A stretch of 64,000 nucleotides of DNA from Comamonas sp. KCTC 72670 (GTDB taxonomy: Bacteria > Myxococcota > Myxococcia > Myxococcales > Myxococcaceae): the NCBI GenBank assembly GCA_014656495.1, contig BNCN01000002.1, positions 698,939 through 762,938 of the forward strand, given 5' to 3'. Below, one piece after another: positions 1-8,025 of the stretch (positions within the stretch are counted from its first letter, which is position 1; the number at the start of each line of letters is the position of its first letter). The notes under the pieces were generated by a model that worked only from the letters and a program-made list of their open reading frames with translations, was not told the DNA's origin and searched no databases. A program made the position numbers and the translations under genes.

Positions 1-1049
1 CCGATGCGCCGGTCCACCCGCGACATCATGAAGGCGAACATCACCGTGGTGAGCGCGCCGCCGAAGAACTCCTCGGCCATGGTGACGGCGATGATGCTGC
101 TGTCCGTGACGCCGCCCGTGGCCAGCAGCCACCGCCCCACCAGGGGCACCACGCGCAGGGTGGCGGTGAGGCCCACCGCGCCCAGGAGGGACATGCGTGA
201 GGCCAGCAGCCCTCCCGCCAGGGAGCCCACGATGGAGGCCGCGGTGCCCCAGGTGCCCACCCACAGGCCAATCTGCGCGGGCGTGATGCCTGAATCCACG
301 AGGAAGGGTTTGAAGAGCACGTCGGACATGCTCTCGCCCAGCTTGTACGTGGCGATGAAGAGCAGCAGCCAGCCCGAGCCCGGGAGCAGCAGCGCCTGCT
401 TGAGGCGCTGGAACAGCTCGCGCCAGTCCGGCTCCCGCCGCGCGGACACGGAGGGCTGGGGCTCGCGCGAAGCGGGAGGCGCTTCGCGGGCGAAGATCGT
501 CAGGACGAAGGCGCCCAGACACAGCAGCGCCATGGCGATGAAGAGGCCCTGCCAGCCGATGCGGTCGCTGGCCCACACCAGCAATCCACCGCCCGTCAGC
601 ATCCCCAGCTTGTAGCCCACCACCTGCGCGGTGTTGCCCAGGCCCAGCTCGCTGGGGCGCAGCGTGTCCACGGCGAAGCCGTCCACCGCGATGTCCTGCG
701 TGGCGGCGAACAGGTTCATCAGGAAGATGAGGCCGAGCAGCCAGGGCAGCGAATCGTGTGAGGACACGAAGGCCGCGGCGGCGCACGTCACGGTGAGCCC
801 CGCCTGCATGGGCAGAATCCACGACTTGCGCCGGCCCACGCGCTCCGAGCCGTAGCGGTCCACCAGCGGCGCCCACAGCGCCTTGAAGGCCCAGGGCAGC
901 CACAGGGCACCCAGCAGTCCAATGGTGGTCAGCGATACGCCCTGCGAGCGCAGGTAGACGGGCAGCGCCGTGGACTGGAACCCGAAGGGCAGGCCCTGCA
1001 CGAAGTAGAGCACACCCAGCAGCGCGAGCCGGGACGCGGGAAGTCTCAT
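1..1049 (-). CDS. AmpG/PAT-family MFS transporter (partial, 3' end outside window)
   Basis: The reading frame starts at an ATG (complement of 1047-1049) and stays open to the window edge, giving 349 residues; the C-terminus is missing. The N-terminus reads as an MFS first helix (YFVQGLPFGFQSTALP), followed by a loop with WAPLVDRYGS and GRRKSW, which matches the helix 2-3 region of AmpG/acetyl-CoA transporter-type permeases. A second helical bundle follows a hydrophilic central loop (about residues 190-220). In this family AmpG imports muropeptides and PAT proteins move small metabolites; the substrate here cannot be assigned. It is divergent from the amino-acid permease across a 210-bp gap. 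Family confidence is good, substrate unknown. Confidence 0.8.
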   Translation of the reverse strand, partial: MRLPASRLALLGVLYFVQGLPFGFQSTALPVYLRSQGVSLTTIGLLGALWLPWAFKALWAPLVDRYGSERVGRRKSWILPMQAGLTVTCAAAAFVSSHDSLPWLLGLIFLMNLFAATQDIAVDGFAVDTLRPSELGLGNTAQVVGYKLGMLTGGGLLVWASDRIGWQGLFIAMALLCLGAFVLTIFAREAPPASREPQPSVSARREPDWRELFQRLKQALLLPGSGWLLLFIATYKLGESMSDVLFKPFLVDSGITPAQIGLWVGTWGTAASIVGSLAGGLLASRMSLLGAVGLTATLRVVPLVGRWLLATGGVTDSSIIAVTMAEEFFGGALTTVMFAFMMSRVDRRI

Positions 1050-1259
1050 CGGCGCCCAGCATAGAGCGGGGACGACCCGAGCGTTGAAGTGTCCGCCTGT
1101 CTGGATGTCCGTGGTGCCGTGTCCACGGCTGTGCAGGGGAGCCCTGCGTCTCATGGACGGAGGGCAGGCACTCCCTAGTCTCGTCCTCCCCCAGGCCGGG
1201 ACCCGGCCTCATCTTGCTCCGGCCGCGGTTGGCGGCCGGGGCGCGTGGAGCACGATACC

Positions 1260-2696
1260 ATGCAAGAGCAGCAAGCAGGATTGACGGCCGTCTCGAGCGA
1301 CGAAGCGGCGCCCAGGCCTTCGTTGCGCGTGCTCGATGTGATGGCCCTCACCGTGGGCATCGTCCTGGGCGCGGGAATCTTCAAGGCGCCCTCGTTGGTG
1401 GCGGCGCAGTCCGCCAGCGCGGAGGCCATGTTGCTGACGTGGCTTCTGGGCGGCCTGGCCTCGTTCGTGGGCGCGCTGTGTTACGCGGAGCTCGCCAGCG
1501 CGTGGCCACATCCGGGCGGGGACTACCACTACCTCTTCCGCGCGCTGGGCCGGGGCCCGGCGTTCCTCTTCGCCTGGGCGCGATTGACGGTCATCCCCAC
1601 GGGCTCCATCGCGCTGCTGGCCTTCGTGTTCGGTGACTACACCACGCAGCTCCTGCCCCTGGGGCCATACTCGTCCGCCCTCTACGCCGCCTCGCTGGTG
1701 GTGGTGCTGACGGCGGTGAACATCGCAGGGCTCCGGCAGGGCACGCGGACGCAGAACCTGCTCACGGCCCTGGAGGTGCTCGGCGTGGGGGCCGTCATCG
1801 TCGTGGGGTTGCTGCTCGCGCCCGCGCCGTCGCCCGTCGAAGCCGCGCCCGCCGCGTCCGCGTCCGCGGGGACGGCGTGGGGGCTGGCCATGGTGTTCGT
1901 GTTGCTGACGTACGGCGGTTGGAACGAGGTGGCCTACCTGTCCTCGGAGGTCCGAGGCTCCCGGCGCACCATCGCCTGGTTGCTGCTGGCGTGCATCGGC
2001 CTGGTGACGGCGCTCTACCTGCTCGTCAACGTGGCCTATCTGCGCGGCCTGGGGCTGGCGGGCATGGCGGGCTCGAAGGCGGTGGCGGCGGACCTGCTGC
2101 AGCGCTCGGTGGGGAGCGCCGGCGCGGTGGTCATCAGCGTCATCATCGCCATCTCCGCGCTGACGTCCGCCAACGCGACGGTGCTGACGGGGGCGCGTAC
2201 CCATTACGCCTTCGGGCGGGACAGCGTGCTCTTCAACGCCCTGGGGCAATGGCATGAGAAGTCCAACGGGCCCTCGCGGGCGCTGCTGGTGCAGGGGGCC
2301 ATCTCCCTGGTGCTGGTGGGCCTGGGGACGCTGACGCGCCAGGGCTTCGAGACGATGGTGGAGTACACCGCGCCCGTCTTCTGGTTCTTCTTCCTGCTCA
2401 CCGGCGTGGCGCTGATGGTGCTGCGCGTGCGGGAGCCGGACGCGCCCCGGCCCTTCCGGGTGCCGCTCTATCCCCTGACGCCGCTGCTCTTCATCGGCGT
2501 GTGCGCCTACGTCCTCTATTCCAGCTTGGCCTTCACCGGGCTGGGCGCCCTGGCGGGGCTCGCCGTGCTGGCGACGGGCGGCGTGCTCTTCGCCGTGGAG
2601 CGGGCGCGCACGCGCCGTGAGCCGCGGGGCGCCACGGCCAACACTTCCGACACCTCAACGACTCCCAGACTGCAACGACCGAAGGAGGCGACATGA
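1260..2696 (+). CDS. APC-superfamily amino acid permease
   Basis: A 478-residue inner-membrane transporter. After a short polar N-terminus it begins with a first helix containing VGIVLGAGIFKAPS, the glycine-rich segment typical of the amino acid-polyamine-organocation superfamily. About twelve hydrophobic segments follow, including the YAELASAWPHPGGDYHY loop after helix 3. The product most likely imports or exchanges amino acids; the substrate is not readable. I chose the ATG at 1260 over the upstream in-frame GTG at 1245 because GGAG at 1247-1250 sits 9 bases before it. The stop overlaps the next gene's start (ATGA), so the two are probably translationally coupled. Confidence 0.85.
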   Translation: MQEQQAGLTAVSSDEAAPRPSLRVLDVMALTVGIVLGAGIFKAPSLVAAQSASAEAMLLTWLLGGLASFVGALCYAELASAWPHPGGDYHYLFRALGRGPAFLFAWARLTVIPTGSIALLAFVFGDYTTQLLPLGPYSSALYAASLVVVLTAVNIAGLRQGTRTQNLLTALEVLGVGAVIVVGLLLAPAPSPVEAAPAASASAGTAWGLAMVFVLLTYGGWNEVAYLSSEVRGSRRTIAWLLLACIGLVTALYLLVNVAYLRGLGLAGMAGSKAVAADLLQRSVGSAGAVVISVIIAISALTSANATVLTGARTHYAFGRDSVLFNALGQWHEKSNGPSRALLVQGAISLVLVGLGTLTRQGFETMVEYTAPVFWFFFLLTGVALMVLRVREPDAPRPFRVPLYPLTPLLFIGVCAYVLYSSLAFTGLGALAGLAVLATGGVLFAVERARTRREPRGATANTSDTSTTPRLQRPKEAT

Positions 2697-3301
2697 AGCG
2701 ACAGATGGTGGTTCTCGCGCTCACGATGGGGACGGTGGCGGGCGCCGCGGGAAGTTCGACGGCGCAGCAGCAGGTGACGGTGCAGGTGGTTCGCGGCCCC
2801 TCTGGAAGCGGCGCCCAGGCACCCGACGTTCCCTACGTCCCCACGCCGGAGCCGGCCGTGGACGGGATGCTGGCGCTGGCCGGCGTGAAGCCCGGGGACA
2901 CTGTCTATGATTTGGGCAGCGGGGATGGACGCATCGTCATCTCCGCGGTCCAGAAGCACGGAGCCAAGCGCGCGGTGGGCGTGGACATCAACCCGGAGCG
3001 CATCTCCGAGGCCAACGAGAACGCGAAGCAGGCGGGCGTGAAGAACAAGGTGGAGTTCCGCGAGGGGGACCTCTTCGACGCGAACATCGGCGATGCGTCG
3101 GTGGTGACGCTCTACCTGCTGCCGTCCGTCAACGAGCGGCTCAAGTCGAAGCTGCTCGCGGAGCTGAAGCCGGGCACGCGCATCGTGTCGCACAGCTTCG
3201 ACATGGGGGATTGGGAGCCCACCAAGACGGTGCAGAGCGAGGGGCGGACCCTGTACCTGTGGGTCGTCCCCGAGCGGGACACGGGCGGGGCGCCGAGGTA
3301 G
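2693..3301 (+). CDS. Exported class I SAM-dependent methyltransferase-like protein
   Basis: A 202-residue protein with an apparent Sec signal peptide: MKRQM, then a hydrophobic stretch, then an A-rich cleavage region ending near residue 25. The mature part carries methyltransferase motif I as VYDLGSGDGRIVI, an acidic motif II (AVGVDINPERI) and a motif III-like acidic stretch (EFREGDLFDANI). It therefore looks like a Rossmann-fold SAM methyltransferase placed outside the cytoplasm, where SAM is not expected; the real substrate is unknown. The start overlaps the permease stop by 4 bases, with AAGGAGG just upstream, so the two form an operon. It may act on a ligand other than SAM, or remain cytoplasmic if the N-terminus is not cleaved. 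Confidence 0.75.
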   Translation: MKRQMVVLALTMGTVAGAAGSSTAQQQVTVQVVRGPSGSGAQAPDVPYVPTPEPAVDGMLALAGVKPGDTVYDLGSGDGRIVISAVQKHGAKRAVGVDINPERISEANENAKQAGVKNKVEFREGDLFDANIGDASVVTLYLLPSVNERLKSKLLAELKPGTRIVSHSFDMGDWEPTKTVQSEGRTLYLWVVPERDTGGAPR

Positions 3302-3325
3302 CCGCCGCCGTCGAGCGTGTCTCGT

Positions 3326-3356
3326 CCCGGCGCCCCCTGAGTCAGGGCGCGCCGGG
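3326..3356. terminator. Bidirectional hairpin between convergent genes
   Basis: A long inverted repeat lies between the methyltransferase stop (3301) and the aminotransferase stop (3368). The arms are CCCGGCGC plus CCCTGA, pairing with TCAGGG plus GCGCCGGG, with one C-C mismatch and a 1-base loop. There is no clear T-run on either side. Its position between convergent genes suggests a shared terminator. Confidence 0.6.
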
Positions 3357-3367
3357 GCTGACGCGGC

Positions 3368-4657
3368 TCAGGGCGCGGGCTGCGGCTTGCCCGGCGTGCG
3401 CGAGTGGTGGAGCACCATGGCCTCCAGCCGCGACAGGGCCTTGTCCAGCGTCTCCATGGAAGGGCCGAAGGACAGGCGCACGTAGCCGCGGAAGCGCGAG
3501 GGCCGCGCGCGGCGCTTGCCAGGATTCACATCGAAGAACTCACCCGGCACGGCGATGATTTTCTGCTCCAGCGCGGCGCGGAAGAAGCCCATGCCGTCGT
3601 TGAGCGGCGCGGGCAGCCCGGACACGTTGCCCCAGACGTAGAAGGTGCCGTCCGGCGCGCGGTCCGTGCGGATGCCGATGCGCTCCAGCCGGGAGTGGAA
3701 GCGGTCGCGCTTCTCCCGGAAGGTGTTGTGGATGGCCATGGTCTCCTGCACCACCGGCTCCTCCTGCAGGAGGGGAATCGCGGCGCGCTGGAGCGGCCGG
3801 CTGCCACCGCCGTCCAGGAAGCTGCCCGCGCTGGACACGGCCTCGATGACCTGACGCGGTCCCACCGTCCACGTCATGCGCCAGCCCGGATAGCGCCAGT
3901 TCTTGGTGAAGCCGTCGAACACGACCACCGGGTCCTTGTTCACGTCCTCCACGTAGCGCGCGGCGCTCTCCACCGGCAGGTGTCCGGGGCGGCCCGTCCA
4001 GATGTAGTGCGAGTAGAACTCGTCGACCAGCAGCGTGCACTCGTGCTCGCGGGCCACGCTCACCCAGCGCGCCATCTCCTCGCCGTGCACCAGCTTGCCG
4101 GTGGGGTTGCAGGGGTTGGAGAACAGCAGCGCGGACAGGCCGCGCCCCTGGACCTCGCGCCGCAGGTCCTCGGCGGTGAAGGCGTAGCCGCGCTCGCCCT
4201 CCAGCAGGATGGGGATGGCGGTGAACGCCTTGAAGACGTCCAGCAGCTCTTCGTACGCCGTGTAGTCCGGCAGGAAGTGGCCCAGGTTGATGGCGCCCAG
4301 GCTGGCGGCGGCGCGGGTGAGGGCGGCGCGGCCTCCGCCGGAGAGGCACACATTCTCCGCGCTGTACTGGCTGGGCATGCCCCGGCGGTAGAGCCGGTTG
4401 TAGAGGCTGGCGATGGACTCGCGCACCTCCCAGAGTCCGGCAACGGGCGCGTACTCCATGTCCGCCACGTCGATGGTGACCTGGTTCAGCCGGGGTGGGG
4501 CACCGGGCAGGTCCCCCGTCTCTGGCTGGCCCTGGCCCAGGTTGCACCACTCCGGGTCGCTGGAGCGGTAGCCGCGGCGGGTGGCCTCGGCGGTGACGAA
4601 GATGACGCCGGTGCGGGGCACGGCGCGGAATGCCGGAAGGGAGACGTCGTCGCTCAC
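3368..4657 (-). CDS. PLP-dependent aminotransferase, class I/II
   Basis: A 429-residue fold-type I aminotransferase. The motif NPCNPTGK (substrate and PLP phosphate region), DEFYSHY (the Asp that pairs with the pyridine nitrogen) and FTKNWRYPGWRM (the PLP-binding lysine followed by the Arg-containing motif) are all present in order. The C-terminal small domain ends with a conserved RLSFGPSMETL-type segment. The substrate is probably an amino acid, unspecified. I start at the GTG at 4657, which has GGGTGG just upstream; an in-frame GTG at 4666 is the alternative. The gene is convergent with the methyltransferase and is followed upstream by a lipoprotein gene on the same strand. Confidence 0.85.
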   Translation of the reverse strand: MSDDVSLPAFRAVPRTGVIFVTAEATRRGYRSSDPEWCNLGQGQPETGDLPGAPPRLNQVTIDVADMEYAPVAGLWEVRESIASLYNRLYRRGMPSQYSAENVCLSGGGRAALTRAAASLGAINLGHFLPDYTAYEELLDVFKAFTAIPILLEGERGYAFTAEDLRREVQGRGLSALLFSNPCNPTGKLVHGEEMARWVSVAREHECTLLVDEFYSHYIWTGRPGHLPVESAARYVEDVNKDPVVVFDGFTKNWRYPGWRMTWTVGPRQVIEAVSSAGSFLDGGGSRPLQRAAIPLLQEEPVVQETMAIHNTFREKRDRFHSRLERIGIRTDRAPDGTFYVWGNVSGLPAPLNDGMGFFRAALEQKIIAVPGEFFDVNPGKRRARPSRFRGYVRLSFGPSMETLDKALSRLEAMVLHHSRTPGKPQPAP

Positions 4658-4711
4658 GGCGTCCACCCTAGCGGAAGTCCGGCGCGGGCGCGCTGCCTCC
4701 GCGTGGCCCGC

Positions 4712-5521
4712 TCAGCGCACGATGGGCACCGTCACCGGGTCCAGGTCGTCGACCGTGACCTCGGCCTTGCCCACGCGCCACAGCACGGGCTGGAAGCGGG
4801 CCGCCACGCGCCGCCCGTCCGCCGTCTCCAGCACCGCCAGGCCTTCCTTCGGCAGGTACTCGCCCATCTCGTAGTGAAGCCCCGTCAGCGTGAGGCGGTC
4901 GGTGCCGTGCGGCCCCGTCAGCTCGCCCGGGCCGTCCAGCACCAGCGACGTGCCGCCAATCACCGGCATGCCGGCTCGCATGCCCACGCGGCCATCGACG
5001 TGGAAGGTGTGGCCCTGGCGCCCGGGGACGCCGCCCCGAACGTCCGCCCACAGGCGCGTCTCATCGCCGCAGGTGCCGTAGCCCACCTCCGCCTGGAGCG
5101 GATGCCCGTCCACCGTCAGCCCGCGGAGGTCCGCCTCCACCTCCATGCGGTCCTCGCCGCCGCGGTAGAGGAACGCGGCCTGTCCGGCGAAGCGCAGGCC
5201 GTGCACGTCGCAGCCGCCTTCGTCGAAGGTGAGCACCACGCGGTCCGTCACGCTGTCATGGGGCTCCACCGTGGCGCGGGCGCAGGTCCACCGCGTCCGC
5301 ACGTCCTGTGCGGCGGCGCTCAGGAAGGCGCGGCGGGGCTCGCCGCAGGTGTACACGGGCAGCACCCCCAGGGCCTCCATCGCGCCACGCACCTGATGCG
5401 AGGCGGCCACCACGCGCTCCACGCGCTGGCGGGCTGCGTCCACTTCTTCCTGCGTGGGGGCTCCGCCGCCACAGGCGGTGAGGGAGACGGCGGTGAGGGC
5501 AAGGCAGGCGATGCGTCGCAT
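4712..5521 (-). CDS. Lipoprotein of unknown function
   Basis: A 269-residue protein that starts with a classical lipoprotein signal: MRRIACLALTAVSLTAC followed by a GGG spacer, with the lipobox LTAC giving Cys17 as the lipidated residue. The frame is open further upstream, but this start has GGAG 8 bases before the ATG and places the signal peptide at the N-terminus. The mature part has several cysteines (for example VYTCGEPRRAF, RWTCARA, EGGCDV and YGTCGDE), suggesting disulfides in the periplasm. It is rich in short alternating hydrophobic segments, consistent with a beta-sheet protein. I do not recognise the family. Confidence 0.75.
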   Translation of the reverse strand: MRRIACLALTAVSLTACGGGAPTQEEVDAARQRVERVVAASHQVRGAMEALGVLPVYTCGEPRRAFLSAAAQDVRTRWTCARATVEPHDSVTDRVVLTFDEGGCDVHGLRFAGQAAFLYRGGEDRMEVEADLRGLTVDGHPLQAEVGYGTCGDETRLWADVRGGVPGRQGHTFHVDGRVGMRAGMPVIGGTSLVLDGPGELTGPHGTDRLTLTGLHYEMGEYLPKEGLAVLETADGRRVAARFQPVLWRVGKAEVTVDDLDPVTVPIVR

Positions 5522-5696
5522 GGGCGCTTCTCCAGGGGTTGCTCGACACCGCGGCTTCGCGGCGAGTCTTCCCCGTGGAGAGCAACCGTCATGCCCGGTG
5601 CAACCTCGCGAGAACACGAGGCGCGGCCGGGACAGGGGCCGGGATGTGCGTGCAGCGGTGTGCACAACCCCGGCGGTCCCGTCCGGGTCAGGCGGT

Positions 5697-6173
5697 TCAG
5701 CCCTCGAGCGAAGCGCGCAGGAACCACGCGTGCTTCTCGAACTCGGTGATGATGTCCGTGGCGAGGCCCTCCGAGTCGGAGTCGCCGTTCTCGGTGAAGA
5801 GGGCGCGGCTCTTGCGCAGGCCGTCCAGGTAGATCTCGATGCGCTCGGCGAGCAGCTTCACGTGCTCCATGTCGCGCGTGGTGTCCTGCGGATACTCCGG
5901 CAGGCGGCTCGCCTTGCCCACGTGGCGGCTGGTGCCGTAGGCCTTGCCACCCAGCGTCACCGCGCGCTCGGCGATGGAGTCGTTGTGCGTGGCCAGGCTC
6001 ACCGCGAAGGTCTCGAACAGCGGGTGCAGCGAGGCGAACTGCGGGCCCTTGATGTTCCAGTGCGCGACCTTGATTTGCGAGTGCAGGTCGAGCCCGTCGG
6101 CGAGCCGCTCGTTGAGGGAGTCGGAGATGGCGGCGCGGGCCTTCTCGGGCAGGGGGCTGGGGCTGCGGTACAT
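5697..6173 (-). CDS. dps: Dps-family DNA-protecting ferritin-like protein
   Basis: A 158-residue four-helix-bundle protein of the Dps/mini-ferritin family. The first helix has KVAHWNIKGPQF, which carries the His of the inter-subunit ferroxidase centre, and the second helix has ATHNDSIAER, supplying the acidic partners. Dps dodecamers oxidise Fe(II) with peroxide and can bind DNA. There is no Lys-rich N-terminal tail, so DNA binding is uncertain. AAAGGA lies just upstream of the ATG. It sits 129 bp downstream of ahpD on the same strand, so the block groups peroxide removal with iron sequestration; a hairpin in that gap suggests a separate transcript or attenuated read-through. Confidence 0.88.
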   Translation of the reverse strand: MYRSPSPLPEKARAAISDSLNERLADGLDLHSQIKVAHWNIKGPQFASLHPLFETFAVSLATHNDSIAERAVTLGGKAYGTSRHVGKASRLPEYPQDTTRDMEHVKLLAERIEIYLDGLRKSRALFTENGDSDSEGLATDIITEFEKHAWFLRASLEG

Positions 6174-6237
6174 GGTGTCTTCCTTTCGGGTGTGCGTGTC
6201 GTGTCTGGCAGGTTGGATGCGCGGCGGCCAGAAAGGG

Positions 6238-6269
6238 AGCGCCCCCCGGCGTTTCCACCGGAGGGCGCT
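6238..6269 (-). terminator. Hairpin downstream of ahpCD
   Basis: Inverted repeat with arms AGCGCCC-C-CCGG and CCGG-A-GGGCGCT and an 8-base loop, 33 bases past the ahpD stop on the minus strand. On that strand it is followed by CCCTTTC, a weak pyrimidine tract. It may end the ahpCD transcript before dps. Confidence 0.5.
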
Positions 6270-6302
6270 TGAAACTTCGGCGATGCCTCGCGACAGCGGG
6301 GC

Positions 6303-6827
6303 TTAAGACTCCAGCCCCACCGCCGCCGCGTTGATGACCGACGCGATGCGAATCGCGTCGTGCACCTGGTCCTCGGAGAGGCCGCCCTCGAGGACGACCT
6401 TCTCATGGGACTGCATGCACATCTCGCAGCCGTTGATGGCGCTGACGGCGAGGCAGACCAGCTCGAAGTCCACCTTGTTCGTCAGCACCTGCGCGAGCCG
6501 GTTCATCCGCAGTCCGGCGCGCTTGGTCGAGTAGGACTCCTTCCCGATCATGTGCCGGAAGCGGTAGTACACATTGTTCATCGCCATCAGCGACGCCGCC
6601 GCGCGCGCGTCCTCGATGACAGGCTCGGGATTCGCGAGGGCCTTCTTCGCCTCATTCAGCATGGCCTCCTTCAGCCGCTCGTTCCGAGCGGTGAAGGCGC
6701 ATGCCACGGCCACGCCCCACCGCTGCTCCGCGGTGAGGCTGCCGCCTTCCAGGACCGCCTGGAGGTTGAGGCGGGTGTCCTTGTGGGAGTCCGCCAGTTC
6801 CGAGCGGACGACTTCGAGCGAGGCCAT
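6303..6827 (-). CDS. ahpD: Alkylhydroperoxidase AhpD
   Basis: A 174-residue protein of the carboxymuconolactone-decarboxylase/AhpD fold. The redox motif is CEMCMQSHE: Cys134, Cys137 and His141, preceded by Glu122, matching the Glu-Cys-X-X-Cys-His proton-relay set known from mycobacterial AhpD. In that system AhpD reduces the peroxiredoxin AhpC, using dihydrolipoamide-linked electrons. The gene starts 5 bases after the ahpC stop, so the two are clearly co-transcribed. The pairing fits the neighbouring three-cysteine AhpC. Confidence 0.92.
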   Translation of the reverse strand: MASLEVVRSELADSHKDTRLNLQAVLEGGSLTAEQRWGVAVACAFTARNERLKEAMLNEAKKALANPEPVIEDARAAASLMAMNNVYYRFRHMIGKESYSTKRAGLRMNRLAQVLTNKVDFELVCLAVSAINGCEMCMQSHEKVVLEGGLSEDQVHDAIRIASVINAAAVGLES

Positions 6828-6832
6828 GGTGA

Positions 6833-7387
6833 TTACCCCGCCTTCGACAGCTTCTGGGTCAGGGTCTCCTCACCCTTGGTCCAGTTGCAGGGGCACAGCT
6901 CGTCCGTCTGGAGCGCGTCCAGCGTGCGAACCGTCTCGGAGACGTTGCGGCCCACGGACAGGTCGTTGACCGTCACGTGGCGGATGATGCCCTCGGGGTC
7001 CGCGATGAACGTCGCGCGGAGGGCCACGCCCTCCTCCTTGTGGAGGATGCCCAGCGCGTTGCAGAGCTCGTGCTTGAGGTCCGCCAGCATGGGGAAGGGC
7101 AGGTTCTTCAGGTCCGGGTGGTGCGTGCGCCACGCGTGGTGCACGAACTCGCTGTCGGTGCTCAGGCCGAGGACCTGCGCGTCACGGTCAGCGAAGTCCT
7201 TGTTCTTCTTGCCGAACTCCGCGATCTCCGTGGGGCAGATGAAGGTGAAGTCCTTCGGCCACGCGAACAGGACCAGCCACTTGCCCTTGAAGGTCTCGTT
7301 CGTGATGTCCTGGAACTCCTTGCCCTTCTCCAGGGACACGGTGGCCTTCACCTTGAAGTTCGGGATCTTGTCGCCAACGGTCAGCAT
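6833..7387 (-). CDS. ahpC: Peroxiredoxin AhpC
   Basis: A 184-residue 2-Cys peroxiredoxin. The peroxidatic cysteine is Cys51 in DFTFICPTE. The C-terminal pair LCPCNW (Cys165 and Cys167) resembles the extra-cysteine resolving region of mycobacterial-type AhpC, which works with AhpD rather than AhpF. It reduces hydrogen peroxide, organic peroxides and probably peroxynitrite in the cytoplasm. AGGAG precedes the ATG by 5-6 bases. A near-consensus sigma54 promoter at 7455-7470 and a divergent sigma54 activator gene point to enhancer-dependent control rather than the usual OxyR or Fur-family control; that regulation is inferred. Confidence 0.93.
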   Translation of the reverse strand: MLTVGDKIPNFKVKATVSLEKGKEFQDITNETFKGKWLVLFAWPKDFTFICPTEIAEFGKKNKDFADRDAQVLGLSTDSEFVHHAWRTHHPDLKNLPFPMLADLKHELCNALGILHKEEGVALRATFIADPEGIIRHVTVNDLSVGRNVSETVRTLDALQTDELCPCNWTKGEETLTQKLSKAG

Positions 7388-7454
7388 TACGGCTCCTTGG
7401 GTTGGGGGCCCGGCGGTGAGCCGACCCCAGTGAATGTGTTCTGTCCTACTGCTT

Positions 7455-7470
7455 AGCAGTCACCGTGCCA
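7455..7470 (-). promoter_or_regulatory. Sigma54 (-24/-12) promoter for ahpCD
   Basis: Read on the minus strand this is TGGCACGGTGACTGCT. It matches the RpoN consensus TGGCAC-N5-TTGCW, with the invariant GG and GC at the correct 10-base separation. Transcription would begin near 7444, giving a leader of about 57 bases before ahpC. Confidence 0.75.
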
Positions 7471-7543
7471 GGGTTTCGAATCAATGATTCCAGGGGGTTG
7501 GACTTCACCCCCGCTGGGACGGTGCCGCTGGCTCGGTGTCTAA

Positions 7544-7584
7544 CGAAATCTCGGTGGGGCTCGCCACTGCAATTTCGGTGGAAC
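7544..7584. repeat. Regulatory repeat pair, copy 1
   Basis: Contains CGAAATCTCGGTGG, an 8-base spacer, then ACTGCAATTTCGGTGGAAC. The two halves share AATYTCGGTGG, 24 bp apart on the same strand. The same arrangement recurs at 7986-8025 with a 7-base spacer. It lies about 75 bp upstream of the ahpC sigma54 promoter, a suitable place for an activator site. Confidence 0.6.
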
Positions 7585-7800
7585 GGACAACGGGGTGCGT
7601 CAGGTCGCTTGCGCGCCGGCCGAGCGCGGGCGGCGCAAAATACGAAATGCCCCGTGAGGTTGCACCCGGCACGGACAGCCCGACGCTCGATTGTGCAGCC
7701 GCGAACGCGTGCTCCGCCCGCCTACAACAGGGGACATGGGAGGCCGCATGCCGGAGCACACGGGGATGGCGCCGCGGGGCCCGGGCCAGGGCTCCGGCCA

Positions 7801-7819
7801 CACCGGAGTCGCTCCGGTG
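7801..7819. repeat. Palindrome in the ahpC-activator gap
   Basis: CACCGGAG-tcg-CTCCGGTG, perfect 8-bp arms with a 3-base loop. It lies midway in the divergent intergenic region, about 335 bp from the ahpC promoter. It could be an enhancer-type binding site, but a GC-rich chance palindrome is possible. Confidence 0.4.
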
Positions 7820-7941
7820 CGCGCTGGGACACCCCGTGGATGGGTCCGGCACCTGGCTCGATTCGAACGAGTCGAACGGTGATGTCGGTCCGCGCGTCCG
7901 GTTCCGGGGCTCGTGGGCTCACTGGCGTGCTACGTGAGAAT

Positions 7942-7959
7942 CCACTGGGATTCCAGTGG
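7942..7959. promoter_or_regulatory. Candidate activator binding palindrome
   Basis: CCACTGG-gatt-CCAGTGG, perfect 7-bp arms, 38-55 bp upstream of the sigma54 promoter of the activator gene. The size and symmetry suit a dimeric Fis-type HTH. No experimental support. Confidence 0.45.
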
Positions 7960-7985
7960 GTTGGAGGCGCGTGCGGGGTGCGCCC

Positions 7986-8025
7986 CGAAATCTCGGTGGC
8001 GGCGGCACTGCAATTTCGGTGGAAC
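7986..8025. repeat. Regulatory repeat pair, copy 2, overlapping the activator promoter
   Basis: CGAAATCTCGGTGG, a 7-base spacer, then ACTGCAATTTCGGTGGAAC: the second occurrence of the element at 7544-7584, 442 bp away. It contains the likely -24/-12 promoter of the activator gene (7997-8012) and ends 17 bp before its start codon. Confidence 0.6.
7997..8012 (+). promoter_or_regulatory. Putative sigma54 promoter of the activator gene
   Basis: TGGCGGCGGCACTGCA has GG and GC at the -24/-12 spacing, with a weaker match between them than the ahpC promoter. The start of transcription would fall near 8023, leaving a leader of about 20 bases. This would make the activator autoregulated. Confidence 0.45.

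Noticed and set aside
3404..5749. A 781-codon open frame on the plus strand
   Set aside because: It lies antisense to the aminotransferase and the lipoprotein, both of which show clear family motifs. Long antisense frames are expected in such GC-rich sequence. Its product is Arg/His/Ala-rich with no motifs.
7544..8025. Possible CRISPR-like direct repeats
   Set aside because: Only two copies, 442 bp apart, with no regular spacers. They overlap promoters and are better explained as regulatory sites.
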